Source: Sediminibacterium roseum (GTDB taxonomy: Bacteria > Bacteroidota > Bacteroidia > Chitinophagales > Chitinophagaceae). From it: 64,000 bases of DNA. Location of the stretch: assembly GCF_009939005.1 (NCBI RefSeq), contig NZ_JAACJS010000015.1:622325-686324 (forward strand). The letters run 5' to 3'. The notes below the pieces were generated by a model, which saw nothing but the letters and a program-made list of their open reading frames with translations, was not told where the DNA came from and did no database searches. The position numbers were made by a program, and so were the translations under genes. This document shows positions 45,142 through 54,541 of this stretch, piece after piece; the first letter of the stretch is position 1; every line of letters begins with the position of its first letter.

Positions 45142-45240
45142 TAAAGGGTTAAAGAAGTTAAGAAAGTTTGGCGTTCGACGGGTATGTCAGCTGCTGATCT
45201 TCTTTAACTGCTTTAGCCCTTTTAACTTCCCTCAACTTGA
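45142..45240. repeat. Inverted pair of GTTAAAGAA 9-base arrays
   Basis: The left arm (about 45145-45173) reads GTTAAAGAA, GTTAAGAAA, GTTTGG on the plus strand. The right arm (about 45199-45236) reads on the minus strand GTTAAAAGG, GCTAAAGCA, GTTAAAGAA. Both have a period of 9 and oppose each other around about 25 bases. It lies between glmM and the cysteine desulfurase gene on the same strand. Confidence 0.75.
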
Positions 45241-45270
45241 GATCAGGGCGCACAACTCTCCAAGTTTTCC

Positions 45271-45278
45271 TACTTTTG
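45271..45278 (+). promoter_or_regulatory. -7 promoter box of the cysteine desulfurase gene (TACTTTTG)
   Basis: Exact TAnnTTTG match ending only 4 bases before the ATG at 45283, which places the expected transcription start at or near the start codon. Confidence 0.55.
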
Positions 45279-45282
45279 CACC

Positions 45283-46410
45283 ATGCAAAGAATTTACCTG
45301 GACAATGCAGCCACTACCCCGCTTGATCCGCAGGTGCTGGAAGCGATGATGCCGTTTTTGACGACCAATTTTGGCAACCCGTCTTCTATCTACAGTTACG
45401 GCCGCGAATCGCGGATGGCGATCGAGAATGCGAGGAAGAGCGTGGCAAAAACGCTGAACGCCCACCCCGCAGAGATCTTCTTTACCAGCGGCGGAACGGA
45501 GAGCAGCAACACCGCGATACTGGCCGCTGTACGCGACCTGGGGTGCAAACACATCATCTCTTCGGTTATCGAACACCATGCCACCACGCATACGGTTGAA
45601 TACCTGTACCACAACGGCGAAGCAAGCCTCAGCTACGTAAAACTGCTGCCCAACGGGCATGTGGACCTGGAAGACCTTGAGAAACTATTGGCAGAAAGCG
45701 AGGAGAAATGCCTGGTAACACTCATGCATGCCAACAACGAGATCGGCAATATGCTCGATATACATTCGGTTGGCGAGCTTTGTAAATTATACAACGCTAT
45801 TTTTCACAGCGATACCGTACAAACGGTTGGCCATTTTCCTTTCGACCTGAGAAATACACCGGTGCATTTTGTTACCGGTGCCGGGCATAAATTTCACGGG
45901 CCCAAAGGTGTTGGACTTCTATACATCAATGAGAATGTAAAGATCAAACCATTTGTACACGGCGGAAGCCAGGAAAGGAACATGCGCGCGGGAACGGAGA
46001 ATCTTTATGGCATCGTTGGTTTTGCAAAAGCATTACAGCTTGCCACCGATGGTTACGAGAACGACAGCGCCTACATCAAAGGTTTGAAAGTATACATGAT
46101 GGAGCAGCTGAAACGCAATGTAAAAGGCGTTTCGTTCAATGGCGACCCGTTGGGAAGAAGCCTGTACACGGTTCTGAGTGTAAGTTTTCCAAAAACCGAG
46201 AAAAGCGAGATGATCCTTTTCAACCTCGACATCAACAACATCTGCGCCAGCGGCGGCAGCGCCTGCACAAGCGGCGCCGACCAGGGTTCGCACGTTATCC
46301 GCGCCATCAACAACAACCCCAACCAGGTAACCGTTCGCTTCTCTTTCAGCAAACACAACACAAAGGAAGAAATCGATACGGTTGTTGAAAAATTGAAGGA
46401 CCTGATTTAA
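45283..46410 (+). CDS. Cysteine desulfurase (NifS/IscS family)
   Basis: PLP-dependent enzyme of 375 residues that removes sulfur from cysteine for Fe-S clusters and thio-modifications. The PLP lysine is Lys203 in GAGHKFHGPKG; the mobile-loop Cys328 lies in ASGGSACTSG, with a second Cys321. LDNAATTPLDP opens the protein as in the NifS/IscS class. No iscU or suf genes follow, so its partner is not shown here. A strong hairpin terminator follows. Confidence 0.93.
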   Translation: MQRIYLDNAATTPLDPQVLEAMMPFLTTNFGNPSSIYSYGRESRMAIENARKSVAKTLNAHPAEIFFTSGGTESSNTAILAAVRDLGCKHIISSVIEHHATTHTVEYLYHNGEASLSYVKLLPNGHVDLEDLEKLLAESEEKCLVTLMHANNEIGNMLDIHSVGELCKLYNAIFHSDTVQTVGHFPFDLRNTPVHFVTGAGHKFHGPKGVGLLYINENVKIKPFVHGGSQERNMRAGTENLYGIVGFAKALQLATDGYENDSAYIKGLKVYMMEQLKRNVKGVSFNGDPLGRSLYTVLSVSFPKTEKSEMILFNLDINNICASGGSACTSGADQGSHVIRAINNNPNQVTVRFSFSKHNTKEEIDTVVEKLKDLI

Positions 46411-46437
46411 ACGTCAATAAGTGATCATTGCCCTTAG

Positions 46438-46475
46438 AAGAAAAAGCGATCCCATTTCAGAGATCGCTTTTTCTT
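46438..46475. terminator. Bidirectional intrinsic terminator
   Basis: A perfect 14-bp stem (AAGAAAAAGCGATC at 46438-46451, GATCGCTTTTTCTT at 46462-46475) with a 10-base loop. The A- and T-rich ends serve both the cysteine desulfurase gene and the convergent AAA gene. Confidence 0.9.
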
Positions 46476-46521
46476 ATTGCATCAACAACGTTAATCAAAG
46501 ATTGGCGTTGGCTGCGTGTTG

Positions 46522-48063
46522 TTAGTTATAGTCTTCTTCGTTGAACTCATCATCCTCTTCCTGCATCATTCCGAGGTTCATCATGCTGCCCATGAGGTCT
46601 TTGAACTCGATCTTTCCATCGATCACTTTTTTGCTGATCATTGAGTAAGACGACAACCCGTGCAATACAAATTCCATCAGCAACGCGTTTTCCGATTCGT
46701 TTGCATGGGGGAAATATTTTTTTACGAAACCGTAGAGGCCATCTACTTTGTAGAGATGCGCGATCTTGTCGGCGTCTTTCATGTCGAGCAGCAGATCGAG
46801 GTGATTGCCTGCATCGAACCAGCGTGTGATGGTCTTGTATGGATTTTCCGGTTCTTTTTCTTCTGCCGATCTCTTGCCGCTTGGCTTTCTTTTCTTCGCC
46901 TGCTCGGGATTCGGGAAATATTGTACAAAAAGGGTGCGGATGGATTTATCAACAAGATTAACCGCAACCTGGTACGGGCCCTCCTGTTCTCCTTCGTACA
47001 CCAATTCTATTTTGCCCGTGATGGCGGGGATGATGCCTGCCAGATCGCTGATCCAGACCTGTGTTTTGGCTTCGTTGTGAATGATCGCCCTGCGTTCGGC
47101 GCTGCTCACCGCATTCTCAAATGCAGCGATCGTTAAACGCGCACTCACACCACTTTTCTTGTCAACGTATTCGTTCGAACGCGCCTCAAATGCCACCTGT
47201 TCCACCAAACGCTTTACCAGGTCGCTTACCGCTACTCTTTGTTTCTGCACATCGAGTATATCGGCTTCCTGTTCTGTAATGGCGAGCGATGTATTGATGT
47301 CTTTCGGGTAATGCGTTAAGATCTGGCTCTCGATCCTGTCTTTCAACGGCGTTACAATGCTGCCGCGGTTGGTATAGTCTTCCGGGTTTGCGGTAAACAC
47401 GAACAGGATATCCAACGGCATACGGAGTTTGAACCCGCGGATCTGTATATCGCCTTCCTGCAGGATATTGAACAGCGCCACCTGGATGCGCGCCTGCAGA
47501 TCGGGCAATTCATTGATTACAAAAATGCCGCGGTTGCTGCGCGGGATGATGCCGTAGTGGATCACTTTCTCATCCGCAAAACTCAATTTCAGGTTGGCCG
47601 CTTTGATGGGGTCGATGTCACCGATCAGGTCTGCCACGCTCACATCAGGCGTTGCCAATTTTTCGCCGTAGCGTTCGCTCCGGTGTACCCATTGTATGGG
47701 TGTTTCGTCTGCATGCTCCGCAATCAGGTCTTTCGCAAATTTGCTGAGTGGGTTCATGGGATCATCGTTTACTTCACTGCCTGCAACCACGGGTATGTAT
47801 TCATCGAGCAGGTCGATCATCTGCCGGGCCATCCTTGTTTTTGCCTGTCCCCGCAGCCCGAGGAACAGGATGTTGTGGCGGCTCAGCAGCGCTCTTTCCG
47901 TATCAGGGATAACCGTGTCTTCGTAACCCAATATTCCCTCGAACGGGTTCTCCCTGTTCTGCATAGACCTGATGAGGTTATCGCGTACTTCTTCCTTGAT
48001 CGATTTTGGCGTATAACCACTTTTCTTAAGGTCCCCTAATGTTTTGATTTGCTCAATTTGCAT
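46522..48063 (-). CDS. MoxR/magnesium-chelatase-like AAA+ ATPase
   Basis: 513-residue AAA+ ATPase of the ChlI/MoxR kind. Walker A is GLRGQAKT (69-76). The Walker B region reads GIFVINELPDL (near 179-189), with Asn184 where Asp is usual, then sensor 1 TANPEDYTNRG. A C-terminal lid and an acidic tail (EEDDEFNEEDYN) follow. It pairs with the VWA gene 126 bases upstream, the standard MoxR-VWA arrangement that acts on large protein assemblies or metal insertion; no chelatase H subunit is present, so porphyrin chemistry is not supported. Confidence 0.88.
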   Translation of the reverse strand: MQIEQIKTLGDLKKSGYTPKSIKEEVRDNLIRSMQNRENPFEGILGYEDTVIPDTERALLSRHNILFLGLRGQAKTRMARQMIDLLDEYIPVVAGSEVNDDPMNPLSKFAKDLIAEHADETPIQWVHRSERYGEKLATPDVSVADLIGDIDPIKAANLKLSFADEKVIHYGIIPRSNRGIFVINELPDLQARIQVALFNILQEGDIQIRGFKLRMPLDILFVFTANPEDYTNRGSIVTPLKDRIESQILTHYPKDINTSLAITEQEADILDVQKQRVAVSDLVKRLVEQVAFEARSNEYVDKKSGVSARLTIAAFENAVSSAERRAIIHNEAKTQVWISDLAGIIPAITGKIELVYEGEQEGPYQVAVNLVDKSIRTLFVQYFPNPEQAKKRKPSGKRSAEEKEPENPYKTITRWFDAGNHLDLLLDMKDADKIAHLYKVDGLYGFVKKYFPHANESENALLMEFVLHGLSSYSMISKKVIDGKIEFKDLMGSMMNLGMMQEEDDEFNEEDYN

Positions 48064-48189
48064 GTTGCTTGTTATTTTCAGTTGCTTTTTCCTGTTATTG
48101 TTTTTGATTTTTCTTTATGGAACATCATCATGCATTCATAAAATGCATTGGTACATATCGCTATTCACCGATCAAGTTTTGTGGCCGGG

Positions 48190-49287
48190 TCAGTACACCG
48201 TTTTCCGTTTCCCGCTCTCAAAATCTTTGAAGATAAACGCGCCCAGTTTGTCGAGCGATGCAAAGAATGCTTTGCCATTGTTCATCTCTGTAAACTCCTG
48301 CACAAATTTCTGCAGGTATGGATCTGATGCGATCATGAATGTGGTGATGGGTATCTTCAGTTTCTTGCATTGCGCCGCCAGGTTGATGCAGCGGTTCACC
48401 ACTTTCCGGTCGAGGCCAAAGCTGTTCTTGTAGTATTTCTTACCGATCTTCAGGCAGGTGGGTTTGCCATCCGTGATCATGAAGATCTGTTTGTTTGGAT
48501 TCTTTCTCCTGCGCAGCAGATCCATCGCAAGTTCCAGCCCTGCCACGGTATTGGTGTGGTAAGGCCCCACCTGCAGGTAAGGAAGGTCCTTGATCTCGAT
48601 GCTCCAGGCATCGTTTCCAAATACCACGATATCCAAAGTGTCTTTGGGATATTTTGTGGTGATGAGTTCGCTCAGTGCCATCGCCACTTTTTTCGCCGGC
48701 GTGATCCGGTCTTCGCCGTAGAGGATCATCGAGTGCGAGATATCGATCATCAGTACGGTAGAGGTCTGCGTCTTGAAATCACTTTCCCTGATCTGCAGGT
48801 CGTCTTCCTGCATCGAAAAACTCTCCACGCCCCGGTTGATCTGTGCGTTGCGGATGCTTTCCGTAAAATCGATCTGTTCCAGCATATCCCCAAACTGGAA
48901 GGGGCGCGTATCGGGATTGACCTCATCGCCCTGCCCCGGCTTGAACGTCTGGTGATTGCCCTGCCTGCTTTTCTTCAGCTTGCCAAAGATCTCTTCCAGG
49001 CTTTTCTTGCGTATGGTCTGCTCCGATTTACCGGTGATGGAGAAACTGCCGTCCTGTTCGTTTTCTTTCAGGTAGCCGTTCTGTTTGAGATCGTCGATAA
49101 AATCGCCCATGCCATATTCATCATCGGTGAGTTTGTACTGGTTATCGAGCTGGTTGAGCCAGTCCAGGGCCTCCGCCGCATCCCCGTTTGTATAGGTGAG
49201 CAACTGCATGAAAATATCGAGCAACTGTTCAAATTTGCTCTTCCCGTTTTCATTGGGATCAAAATGTACAAACCGGTGTCCGATCAT
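48190..49287 (-). CDS. VWA-domain protein partner of the AAA ATPase
   Basis: 365 residues. The N-terminal part (about 1-170) is helical and charged; a von Willebrand A domain follows (about 176-360) with a complete MIDAS start DISHS (182-186), the Thr of the loop HTNTVAG and the Asp in MITDGKP. It is upstream of the MoxR-like ATPase on the same strand, so both are probably made together and form a complex. The client is unknown. Confidence 0.88.
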   Translation of the reverse strand: MIGHRFVHFDPNENGKSKFEQLLDIFMQLLTYTNGDAAEALDWLNQLDNQYKLTDDEYGMGDFIDDLKQNGYLKENEQDGSFSITGKSEQTIRKKSLEEIFGKLKKSRQGNHQTFKPGQGDEVNPDTRPFQFGDMLEQIDFTESIRNAQINRGVESFSMQEDDLQIRESDFKTQTSTVLMIDISHSMILYGEDRITPAKKVAMALSELITTKYPKDTLDIVVFGNDAWSIEIKDLPYLQVGPYHTNTVAGLELAMDLLRRRKNPNKQIFMITDGKPTCLKIGKKYYKNSFGLDRKVVNRCINLAAQCKKLKIPITTFMIASDPYLQKFVQEFTEMNNGKAFFASLDKLGAFIFKDFESGKRKTVY

Positions 49288-49447
49288 AACTGTAAGCTAG
49301 TGAAAAAAATTGCGTGTATAGTATTAACGGATTTTCCTCTAAAAGGTTTACACCCCGGGTAAGGATCTGGAATACCACGAACAAGAAACGAGCCGGTTTT
49401 CATGGGCCTGGTGTAATAAGGCCTCTCACTTGAAAACTCCCTCAAAC

Positions 49448-49480
49448 AAAAACGACCGGCGTGTTTAGCCGGTCGTTTTT
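49448..49480 (-). terminator. Intrinsic terminator of the DUF2723 gene
   Basis: A perfect 13-bp stem (49448-49460 with 49468-49480) and a 7-base loop, with A/T runs at both ends. It lies 28 bases after the stop of the DUF2723 gene on the minus strand and could also work in the other direction. The rest of the gap to 49287 shows no gene. Confidence 0.88.
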
Positions 49481-49507
49481 CTATTAATGCAAGAATTTTT
49501 CCAATGC

Positions 49508-52500
49508 CTATGGTTTCGGTTTCGCGTCGGCAGGAGCTTTACCGCCGGCTGAATCCTGTGGCGTCATCACTTTTCCGGGGATCTGGATCCTCGGGTTGTA
49601 AGCCTCATAGATCTCCTGGATGCCCCGTAAATAGTTTTCTGCCGAGCGCCTGTCTTCGGCCATATTCTCTGCTTTATCACCTGTTAAAGTGCTGTAGAAC
49701 ACGATCTGCTGTTCAAGGTCCTTCTTCACCGCATTTCCTACTTTACGTGCGAGCACGGTATCGCCTGCCTGCAGCGCCGCTTCCATAAAGCGAAGCGAGG
49801 TAAGGTTGTGCATATTGCCGCGGCTGCTTGCGCCATAAGGGAAATTGCCTCCCTGGTCGAGCATTTTGTCTGCCCGCTCAAGTACCTTCTTCGCATCCTC
49901 GTTCCTGTTCTTTGCAGAAAGATCTGTTGCGAGTGCCGTGTAAGCGGTGCGGATGGTGTTGAGGTGACGGCGGTTCTCCTCATCAAAGTAAACGCCTTTT
50001 TTGTCTGCATTTCCGAATGCGAATACTTTCATTGCTTTCTCGTACATCCAATCGGTGTTAACGCGGCTGTTTTCTACCGGCACCAGGCGGTACGTCAGTC
50101 CATCCCTGCGGATGTATTTATCGAAACCAAGTTCTGCCGAATTGCTGGTGAAGTAGATCGGCCTGTTCCATTTGTTTGCCGCAATGATGTTGAGCAACGC
50201 AAGATCGTTCTTGCCCAACGCGCCTTTCGGTATGTCGAAACGAACTTCGCTCACAATGCTGTCGTTCGCATTAACGGTACCGTTTTTCAGCACCAGCGCC
50301 CTGTCTACCGGAACGGAAACCTTTCTTACCGGGAACGTATTCAACCCTTCTGTGCTTCTTGTAAAATCCTTTTTAGCAGGATCGTCGCTGCCCACATAAT
50401 TTTTCATCATGTCGTACAGGTCAAAATAAGTGCTTTCCGAAATACCTGCCTGTGGCCTGTACACGATGTAATCGCGTTTACCGCCTTCTATCTGTTCTGG
50501 TGTCCAGATCACATCCACAGGATCGCTCTGGTTCACTTTGTAACGGAGTTCGTTGATGTACCAGTCGATACCCAACAGGCTGAAGTTGATCACACGGATA
50601 TCCGGACGAATGCCTTCTACTTCCTGCGCATACCACAGCGGGTAAGTATCGTTATCACCGTAAGTGAAGAGGATCGCGTTTGGCGCACAGCTTTCAAGGT
50701 AATCTTTGGCAAGGTCGCGCGGTAATTGCTTGTTGCTGCGGTCGTGGTCGTCCCACTCCTGCTGCGCCATCAATACCGGTACCGCGAGCAATACCACGAA
50801 AGAAAGCATCGCGAGGGTTTTCTTGTCCTTGATGCCTTTCAGAACAAAAGGCAAACCATATGCTACCAGTCCGAATACGATCATCAGTCCTGCCGCAAAA
50901 GCGATCGCTCCGCCGCCTGCGCCGCCTGCCGCGCCTAAAATGGCGAATACGGCTGAAAGGACAATACCCGACATCAGCACGGAGTTGATGATTTTCTGGT
51001 TCCATGAAGATGCGATTTCAAAAATATACACGACGCTTAAGCCGATCCAGATCGCAAATGCATAGAAGCTTCCTACGTATGCATAGTCACGTTCACGTGG
51101 CTGGTAGCCGGCCTGGTTGAGGTACAACACGATCGCCAACCCGGTAAAAAAGAAGAGCAGGAGGTTTACAATGCCATCGCCTTTTCTTCTTTTGAACTGG
51201 TAGAACAACCCGATCATTCCCAACACAAGCGGCAACAGGAAAAGCTTGTTGTTGGCCTTGTTGTTTTTCAGGCTGTCGGGCATCACGCTCTGGTCGCCAT
51301 ACATCAGGTTATCCGATGGAAGGCCCGAGATCCAGTTTCCGTCTCTCACGTTGCCGGCAAACAATCCCTGGTTATCGTTCTGTTTTCCTGCGAAGTTCCA
51401 CATGAAGTAGCGGAAGTACATCCAGTATACCTGGTAGCCTGCAAAGAATTTAACGTTGTCGGCCTGCGTTGGTTCCCTTTCCCACTGTCCTTCCCGCGAA
51501 CGGTTGATGCCGAGGTAATAGCCATAGTAATCCGCATGACTCTGGTCGTTGCTTGCATCCCACACACGCGGGAACACCATTTTGTCTTCTGCGCGGTACA
51601 CATATTTTTTGTCTTTACCCAGCTCGATGTATTTGTCGTGCGATTTCTGGTAACGCATGCTCGTTTCTTTCAGATCATACGGCTGCGATGTGAATCTTTG
51701 CCCGTACAAAAGCGGGAAGTCGCCATACTGTTCACGGCTGAGGTAACCAACAAGGCTGTTAGGATTATCCACGTTGTACATATCCACCGAAGGGTTGGCA
51801 CTGCTCCGGATCATGGTGGTGAGGTAGGTACTGTACCCGATGAGCATGAATACAAAGCACCATATGCCCAGGCGCAGGTACGCCATCGATCTTTTGCTGG
51901 CGATGCGCAGCCCAACCCAGCAGAGTATGGCGAGCAATATAAAGAAGAAGGTAAATCCTGAGAAGAATGGCGCGCCAAACCCGTTCACGAACCAGATATC
52001 GAACATACCGGCGGCTTTGATGGAATACTGTATCACGGCAACCTGTACCACACCGGTGATCACACAACCGAGTACAAAGAAAATATAGGTTCCGCCCCAG
52101 AGCGCCTTGTTTTGTTTGCCGAACCTTTCAACAAGGTAAAGCAGGCCGATGGCTATCGCCGTTCCGAACAGTACAAGTGAAGGGATGGTTCCATCTGTAG
52201 GCAATGAGCTGCCCGATGCTTCCATGGAAGCCATGATGAATGCACCGATCACACCAACGATGCCCCCGCCGATGAGCAGGGTGAGGAACCATTTGCGGAT
52301 CTTTGCATAGTTGAAGCCGTCTCTCCTGCGGAAATAATACACCATTACGATGGCAGGGATGGTAAGGAGGTTCAACAGGTGAACACCGATGGACAGCCCC
52401 ATGAGGAAGAAGATGAACACGATCCACCTGTCTGCGCCCGGCTCTTCTGCATTGGCCTCCCATTTAAGGATTGCCCAGAATACAATGGCGGTGAAGAAAG

Positions 52501-52954
52501 AAGAAAGCGCGTACACCTCGCCTTCTACGGCGCTGTACCAGAAAGAATCGCTGAAGGTATAGGCAAGTGCACCAACCACACCTGCGCCCATGATGGCCCA
52601 TGCCTGTGAAGAAGTAAGCACATCGCTGGTTTTCACATGCACGATGCGGCGCGCGAAATGCGTGATCGTCCAGAATAAAAATAAAATAGTAAAGCCGCTG
52701 CCCAGCGCGCTCATGATGTTCACGGCTTTGGCCGCATGCAGCGGGTTATCGCCAAACAATACAATGAACACACGGCCCAGCAACACGAACAAAGGCGCTC
52801 CCGGCGGGTGAGGAATCTGGAGTTTAAAACAACTGCTCACAAACTCACCGCAATCCCAGAAACTGCCGCCGGCTTCTGCTGTTAAAATGTAAACGGAACA
52901 GGCAATTACACAAACTACCCACCCAACCATGTTATTGATCTTCTTAAACTGCAT
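49508..52954 (-). CDS. DUF2723 membrane protein (TMEM260-like, GT117)
   Basis: 1148-residue protein with about 12-14 membrane segments in the first 700 residues, then a soluble C-terminal region with TPR-like helices (about 960-1110) and a Pro/Lys-rich tail. The motif SFWDCGEFVSSCFKLQIPHP near residue 35 is the family mark of DUF2723. Relatives include human TMEM260, an O-mannosyltransferase, so a membrane glycosyltransferase using a lipid-linked sugar is likely. ATG 52954 is chosen because an upstream ATG (52984) lies within a perfect -7 box. It is divergent from mtaB. Confidence 0.88.
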   Translation of the reverse strand: MQFKKINNMVGWVVCVIACSVYILTAEAGGSFWDCGEFVSSCFKLQIPHPPGAPLFVLLGRVFIVLFGDNPLHAAKAVNIMSALGSGFTILFLFWTITHFARRIVHVKTSDVLTSSQAWAIMGAGVVGALAYTFSDSFWYSAVEGEVYALSSFFTAIVFWAILKWEANAEEPGADRWIVFIFFLMGLSIGVHLLNLLTIPAIVMVYYFRRRDGFNYAKIRKWFLTLLIGGGIVGVIGAFIMASMEASGSSLPTDGTIPSLVLFGTAIAIGLLYLVERFGKQNKALWGGTYIFFVLGCVITGVVQVAVIQYSIKAAGMFDIWFVNGFGAPFFSGFTFFFILLAILCWVGLRIASKRSMAYLRLGIWCFVFMLIGYSTYLTTMIRSSANPSVDMYNVDNPNSLVGYLSREQYGDFPLLYGQRFTSQPYDLKETSMRYQKSHDKYIELGKDKKYVYRAEDKMVFPRVWDASNDQSHADYYGYYLGINRSREGQWEREPTQADNVKFFAGYQVYWMYFRYFMWNFAGKQNDNQGLFAGNVRDGNWISGLPSDNLMYGDQSVMPDSLKNNKANNKLFLLPLVLGMIGLFYQFKRRKGDGIVNLLLFFFTGLAIVLYLNQAGYQPRERDYAYVGSFYAFAIWIGLSVVYIFEIASSWNQKIINSVLMSGIVLSAVFAILGAAGGAGGGAIAFAAGLMIVFGLVAYGLPFVLKGIKDKKTLAMLSFVVLLAVPVLMAQQEWDDHDRSNKQLPRDLAKDYLESCAPNAILFTYGDNDTYPLWYAQEVEGIRPDIRVINFSLLGIDWYINELRYKVNQSDPVDVIWTPEQIEGGKRDYIVYRPQAGISESTYFDLYDMMKNYVGSDDPAKKDFTRSTEGLNTFPVRKVSVPVDRALVLKNGTVNANDSIVSEVRFDIPKGALGKNDLALLNIIAANKWNRPIYFTSNSAELGFDKYIRRDGLTYRLVPVENSRVNTDWMYEKAMKVFAFGNADKKGVYFDEENRRHLNTIRTAYTALATDLSAKNRNEDAKKVLERADKMLDQGGNFPYGASSRGNMHNLTSLRFMEAALQAGDTVLARKVGNAVKKDLEQQIVFYSTLTGDKAENMAEDRRSAENYLRGIQEIYEAYNPRIQIPGKVMTPQDSAGGKAPADAKPKP

Positions 52955-52977
52955 TGGTTTTGGTTTTTTAAGACTGG

Positions 52978-52985
52978 CAAACATA
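52978..52985 (-). promoter_or_regulatory. -7 promoter box of the DUF2723 gene (TATGTTTG)
   Basis: Exact TAnnTTTG match on the minus strand, 23 bases before the ATG at 52954. It contains the ATG of the longer possible start, which argues against that start. Confidence 0.55.
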
Positions 52986-53228
52986 GCTTTTATTGGCTAA
53001 AATGGGATGCACCGCATCGATTTTTTGAGAAGATTTAGAGAGTTGGGCATTTGGCGTTTGCCAGCGGAATCGGGTTGTCACGTGGTTCAAATGACCAGGC
53101 GGTTAAAGGGGTCGCGTGTACCTGCCGGTAAACTACCGAACCTGTCTGGCCCGGTTTGTCCATTTGCGCAACCCGCCATTTTAACCATCCGGCAACCAAT
53201 CTCCATCCGATCTCTCCCAACTGATTCC

Positions 53229-53236
53229 TATCTTTG
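53229..53236 (+). promoter_or_regulatory. -7 promoter box of mtaB (TATCTTTG)
   Basis: Exact TAnnTTTG match ending 7 bases before the ATG at 53244; it decides the start over an 80-codon longer open frame. The remaining bases of the 289-base divergent region (52955-53243) hold no gene. Confidence 0.6.
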
Positions 53237-53243
53237 CCGCCCG

Positions 53244-54515
53244 ATGAACAACAAACGTACAGTCGCTTTTCACACCCTGGGGTGTAAACTGAACTTTTCA
53301 GAAACCTCTACGCTTTCGCGTATGCTGGAGAATGAAGGGTTTGAGAAAAGGGCGTTTGAGGACCTGGCCGATGTGTACGTGATCAATACCTGCTCCGTTA
53401 CCGATAACGCCGACAAAGAATGCCGCCACCTCGTACGCCGCATCCAGCGGAAGGCGCCGGAGAGTTTTGTGGTAATTACGGGGTGTTATGCGCAGCTTAA
53501 ACCAAAAGAGATCGCATCCATCCCGGGGGTTGACCTTGTATTGGGCGCGGCCGAAAAATTCAACATTGCGCAGCACATTGGCCAGTTGGCCAAAGGCGAT
53601 GCGGCCAGAATATGCAGTTGCGATATCGAAGATGTGAGCGGTTTTACCGCCTCTTTCTCGCAAAACGACCGCACCCGTACTTTTTTAAAGGTGCAGGATG
53701 GCTGCGATTACAACTGCTCCTTCTGTACCATACCCATGGCGCGCGGCAAAAGCAGGAGCGATACCATTGCCCATGTGGTTAAGGAAGCGGAACAGCTTGC
53801 CAAAGACGGCGTAAAGGAAATCGTGCTCACCGGTGTTAACCTTGGTGATTTCGGGAAAGGCGCAGACGGCAACGGGAAAGACGAAAATTTCTTCGGCCTT
53901 GTAAAGGCGCTCGATAAAGTGGAGGGAATAGAACGCTACCGCATTTCTTCCATCGAACCGAATTTATTAACCAACGAGATCATCGAATTTGTTGCAAACA
54001 GCAACCGGTTCATGCCGCATTTCCATATCCCGCTGCAGAGCGGGAGCAATGATATCCTTGGTTTGATGAGAAGAAGATACAGGAGAGAACTGTATGCAGA
54101 CCGCATCGGCCTCATCAAAAAACTGATGCCGCATTGCGCCGTTGGTGTGGATGTGATCGTTGGCTTTCCCGGGGAAACGGATGCGCATTTCCAGGAGACC
54201 TTCGATTTTCTCCATGCACTCGATGTGTCGTACCTGCACGTGTTTACTTATTCAGAGCGCGACCATACCAAGGCACTGGAAATAAAACCGGTTGTTCCGA
54301 TCCACATCCGCAACGAGCGCAACAAAACGCTTCGCAATCTTTCCTACATGAAAATGCAATACTTCACCAGCCAGTTTACCGGGCAGACACGCAAGGTGCT
54401 GTTTGAAGCATTTAATAAAAATGGAATGATGGAAGGATATACAGACAACTACCTCCGCATTACCACGCCGCACAGGCAGGAATGGGCGAACGAGCTTGTT
54501 GACTGGACGATGTAA
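53244..54515 (+). CDS. mtaB: tRNA t6A37 methylthiotransferase MtaB
   Basis: Radical SAM enzyme that adds a methylthio group to N6-threonylcarbamoyladenosine at tRNA position 37. The 423 residues have the N-terminal UPF0004 domain with cluster cysteines Cys14, Cys50 and Cys81, the radical SAM motif CDYNCSFC (Cys154, Cys158, Cys161), and a C-terminal TRAM-like region. KLNFSET, NTCSVTDNAD and IPLQSGSNDILG fit the MtaB branch rather than MiaB or RimO. Upstream sequence is open in frame but low-quality and contains the -7 box, so ATG 53244 is used. Confidence 0.93.
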   Translation: MNNKRTVAFHTLGCKLNFSETSTLSRMLENEGFEKRAFEDLADVYVINTCSVTDNADKECRHLVRRIQRKAPESFVVITGCYAQLKPKEIASIPGVDLVLGAAEKFNIAQHIGQLAKGDAARICSCDIEDVSGFTASFSQNDRTRTFLKVQDGCDYNCSFCTIPMARGKSRSDTIAHVVKEAEQLAKDGVKEIVLTGVNLGDFGKGADGNGKDENFFGLVKALDKVEGIERYRISSIEPNLLTNEIIEFVANSNRFMPHFHIPLQSGSNDILGLMRRRYRRELYADRIGLIKKLMPHCAVGVDVIVGFPGETDAHFQETFDFLHALDVSYLHVFTYSERDHTKALEIKPVVPIHIRNERNKTLRNLSYMKMQYFTSQFTGQTRKVLFEAFNKNGMMEGYTDNYLRITTPHRQEWANELVDWTM

Positions 54516-54541
54516 CGATCGGGAGTTGCAGGTTCGCGGCA

